Shown here: one piece after another, positions 62,560 to 64,000 of the stretch
How positions within the stretch are numbered: position 1 is the stretch's first letter
Layout of the letters: every line of letters starts with the position of its first letter
Source: Sweltsa coloradensis
Lineage: Eukaryota > Arthropoda > Insecta > Plecoptera > Chloroperlidae
Length of the DNA: 64,000 bases
Direction of reading: 5' to 3'
Assembly (NCBI GenBank): GCA_024449915.1
Contig: JAMZAV010001041.1
Span: 1,116,001 to 1,180,000, forward strand
Made by a program: the position numbers and the translations under genes
Notes under the pieces: model-generated
What the model saw: the letters and a program-made list of their open reading frames with translations, nothing else
Told to the model about the DNA's origin: nothing
Database searches by the model: none

Positions 62560-63330
62560 GGGTTATGGTAAAAATAAACCAGACGAAATACGTGAAAATA
62601 TTGCAAGGTTTTTCTCAATCTACGGCGAATTTTGTGGGGACCCTTACGTGCAACATTCACAGACCTTGCATGGGGACGGCATTTCCGGCCCGGCGAAAAA
62701 AATAAACCCAAAAAAAATTTTTTTCAAAAAATCTAAAACATTTTCCCCCATTTCATTTACTTTTCTTCCCCCCACCTTACCTACCTAGCCTATCATAGGT
62801 AGAGAGGCCATTATGACCTTACATTGACGCGCCCCTCCCGTATGCCCAATAAACTTTAAAAAACTATTATTTAAAACGAATATAATTATCAAACTTTAAA
62901 AGCAAATGTTCCCGGGTACTCACCACATACTCTCTCACTGTCAACTACGACTTTTGGGGGTTTTTCCCGGTCTAGTTTGGGTAAAGCCCCTTATAGCCGA
63001 AATATGGGAGACGTGGGTTCCCCCCCCCGGGGCGGGAAAGATTTTGTATTTCGAGATTGTATTTAAAAAATTTTTTTAAAAATGTTTTTGAAATGCATAT
63101 AACGCAGGAAAATCCATCATCTGTGGCAATAGGGCCTTTCTATGGTAAACATAAACCAGTACGAAAAACGTGAAAAAATTGCAAGGTTTACTCAAACTAA
63201 AAGCGGAAATTTTGGGGGGACTTTGTTAAAACTTCGACAAAACCCTTTAAAGGGCCCGGCATTTTACGCCAGGGAAAAAAAAAACAAAAAATATCTTTTC
63301 CAAAAAACTAAAACATTGTCGTTTTAAAAA
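62560..63330 (+). repeat. Direct repeat of the 58.7-59.1 kb unit plus a 190-bp module in tandem
   Basis: 62745-63140 repeats 58720-59120 (CATTTACTTTTCTTCCCCCC, TTCCCGGGTACTCACCACAT, CATCTGTGGCAATAGGGCCT). A flanking module at 62560-62740 (GTAAAAATAAACCAGACGAA, ATTGCAAGGTTTTTCTCAA) recurs at 63142-63330. The second copy is rich in homopolymer differences. Confidence 0.65.
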
Positions 63331-63339
63331 AATTTAATT

Positions 63340-63530
63340 TAAAATTGGAATTTTTTTTTCAGTTTATTATTTTTTGTATGGTTTTAAAACGCAATGAAAC
63401 TTGCTGATTTTTTTAGCATTTTCTCAATAAACTCGTACCGGATGTCCGTTTAAATTTCAGCGCAATCTGTTCAGCGATTCGGCTGTTTTTTAACGTACAC
63501 ACACACACAACACACGCACGCACGCAGAAA
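63340..63530 (+). repeat. Retroposon-like 3' end with (AC)n tail
   Basis: ATTTCAGCGCAATCTGTTCA and GCGATTCGGCTGTTTTTTAA lead into TACACACACACACAACACAC and (GCAC)n. This order resembles the 3' ends of RTE-type LINEs and some SINEs in insects (remembered pattern). Confidence 0.35.
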
Positions 63531-63589
63531 AACAATAAGGGCCGTTTAAGTCGAATGGAAATCACTACTTTTCGCTACGCTCCATCGTT

Positions 63590-63812
63590 TAAATTATTTC
63601 TTATAAAAATTGCAATTTTACGATTTTTTATTTTTTTAAATTACGATGTACTAAAAAAATAAGTTAATTTTTTATTTTATTTGATTTAATAAAAAAATCT
63701 TAAACTAAGTAATAATTTTTTCACAGAACAACGAAAAATCCGCGAACACTGGCAGCTCAATGCACCAATTACGCTCGTCCAACAACGTGGCGGGACTTAA
63801 GCGTTTTCCTAG
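63590..63812 (+). mobile_element. HINE-like element, subfamily A variant, copy 14 (3' part)
   Basis: AAATTGCAATTTTACGATTT and AATAATTTTTTCACAGAACA are followed by ACGCTCGTCCAACAACGTGG, then GACTTAAGCGTTTTCCTAG before T. The 5' terminus is missing. CTTTTCGCTACGCTCCATCG at about 63567 may be a rearranged 5' remnant. Confidence 0.75.
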
Positions 63813-64000
63813 TTTATATCAATGGTCACTATTGATTTGCTTCTGCCCTCTGTTCTGAGTCTGTTGCACGTCTGGCGTGACCGCGTGAGCGTGACTGTAC
63901 AGTGTATAGATACAGTAATATATTATGTTCATATAAAGTCACTTTTCAAATACAGTACCATTGCATTCGCAGTAATGTTTGTATGTTGTGTCAATTTGCC

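Noticed and set aside
57633..64000. Last CBFB exon within the window
   Set aside because: I looked for the expected C-terminal helix (acidic/Arg-rich, after EEKAQ) and found no frame or acceptor that fits. The region is repeats with doubtful base accuracy.

Overview
This window is nuclear DNA of an invertebrate animal. It is AT-rich and intron-rich, about half of what I can interpret is interspersed repeats, and it carries two protein genes on the + strand. The protein evidence points to an arthropod. The CBF-beta gene encodes the long N-terminal block before MPRVVPDQ and the ECDFDKEHGK segment that I associate with insect Brother/Big brother proteins, not with vertebrate CBFB. I cannot name the species.

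Gene 1 (5078-11577) is the 3' part of DUS2, the tRNA-dihydrouridine(20) synthase. Five coding exons are visible: most of the FMN-binding TIM barrel, the helical domain and the C-terminal double-stranded RNA-binding domain, ending in a stop at 11575-11577. The first coding exon(s), about 55 residues by comparison with human DUS2, are not recognisable and probably lie left of the window. Gene 2 (25766-57632 and beyond) is CBFB. Four coding exons are visible, all junctions are phase 0, and introns of 4.5, 1.9 and 24.8 kb separate them. The last exon(s), expected to encode the C-terminal tail, were not found and probably lie right of 64000. The two genes point the same way, are about 14 kb apart and have no evident functional link.

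Layout: 1-5077 is repeats and probably DUS2 intron; 5078-11577 DUS2; 11578-25765 the intergenic interval, with retroposon tails, hAT-like elements, several copies of a Helitron-like element and a CpG-rich block at 22300-22620 that could be the CBFB promoter; 25766-32685 CBFB exons 1-3; 32686-57515 the giant intron 3, with two hAT-type MITEs, a 215-bp palindrome, a 2.7-kb satellite array and several GC-rich non-repeat islands; 57516-57632 CBFB exon 4; 57633-64000 repeats, including a large degraded inverted repeat.

The most striking structure not explained by genes is one family of short elements present about 14 times on both strands. Its members begin TTGGATGAGCG, carry the reverse complement of that sequence near the other end, then a short stem-loop, and end CCTAG followed by T. 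This is the architecture of non-autonomous Helentron (HINE/DINE-like) elements. One copy ends 27 bp before a DUS2 splice acceptor. Other leads are a minisatellite that duplicates the exon-1 splice donor of CBFB, a strongly over-represented palindrome TAGGCCTA, and three stretches whose repeat copies look damaged by sequencing or polishing. I found no new enzymatic or defence system. There is no CRISPR array, operon, rRNA gene or convincing functional tRNA gene.
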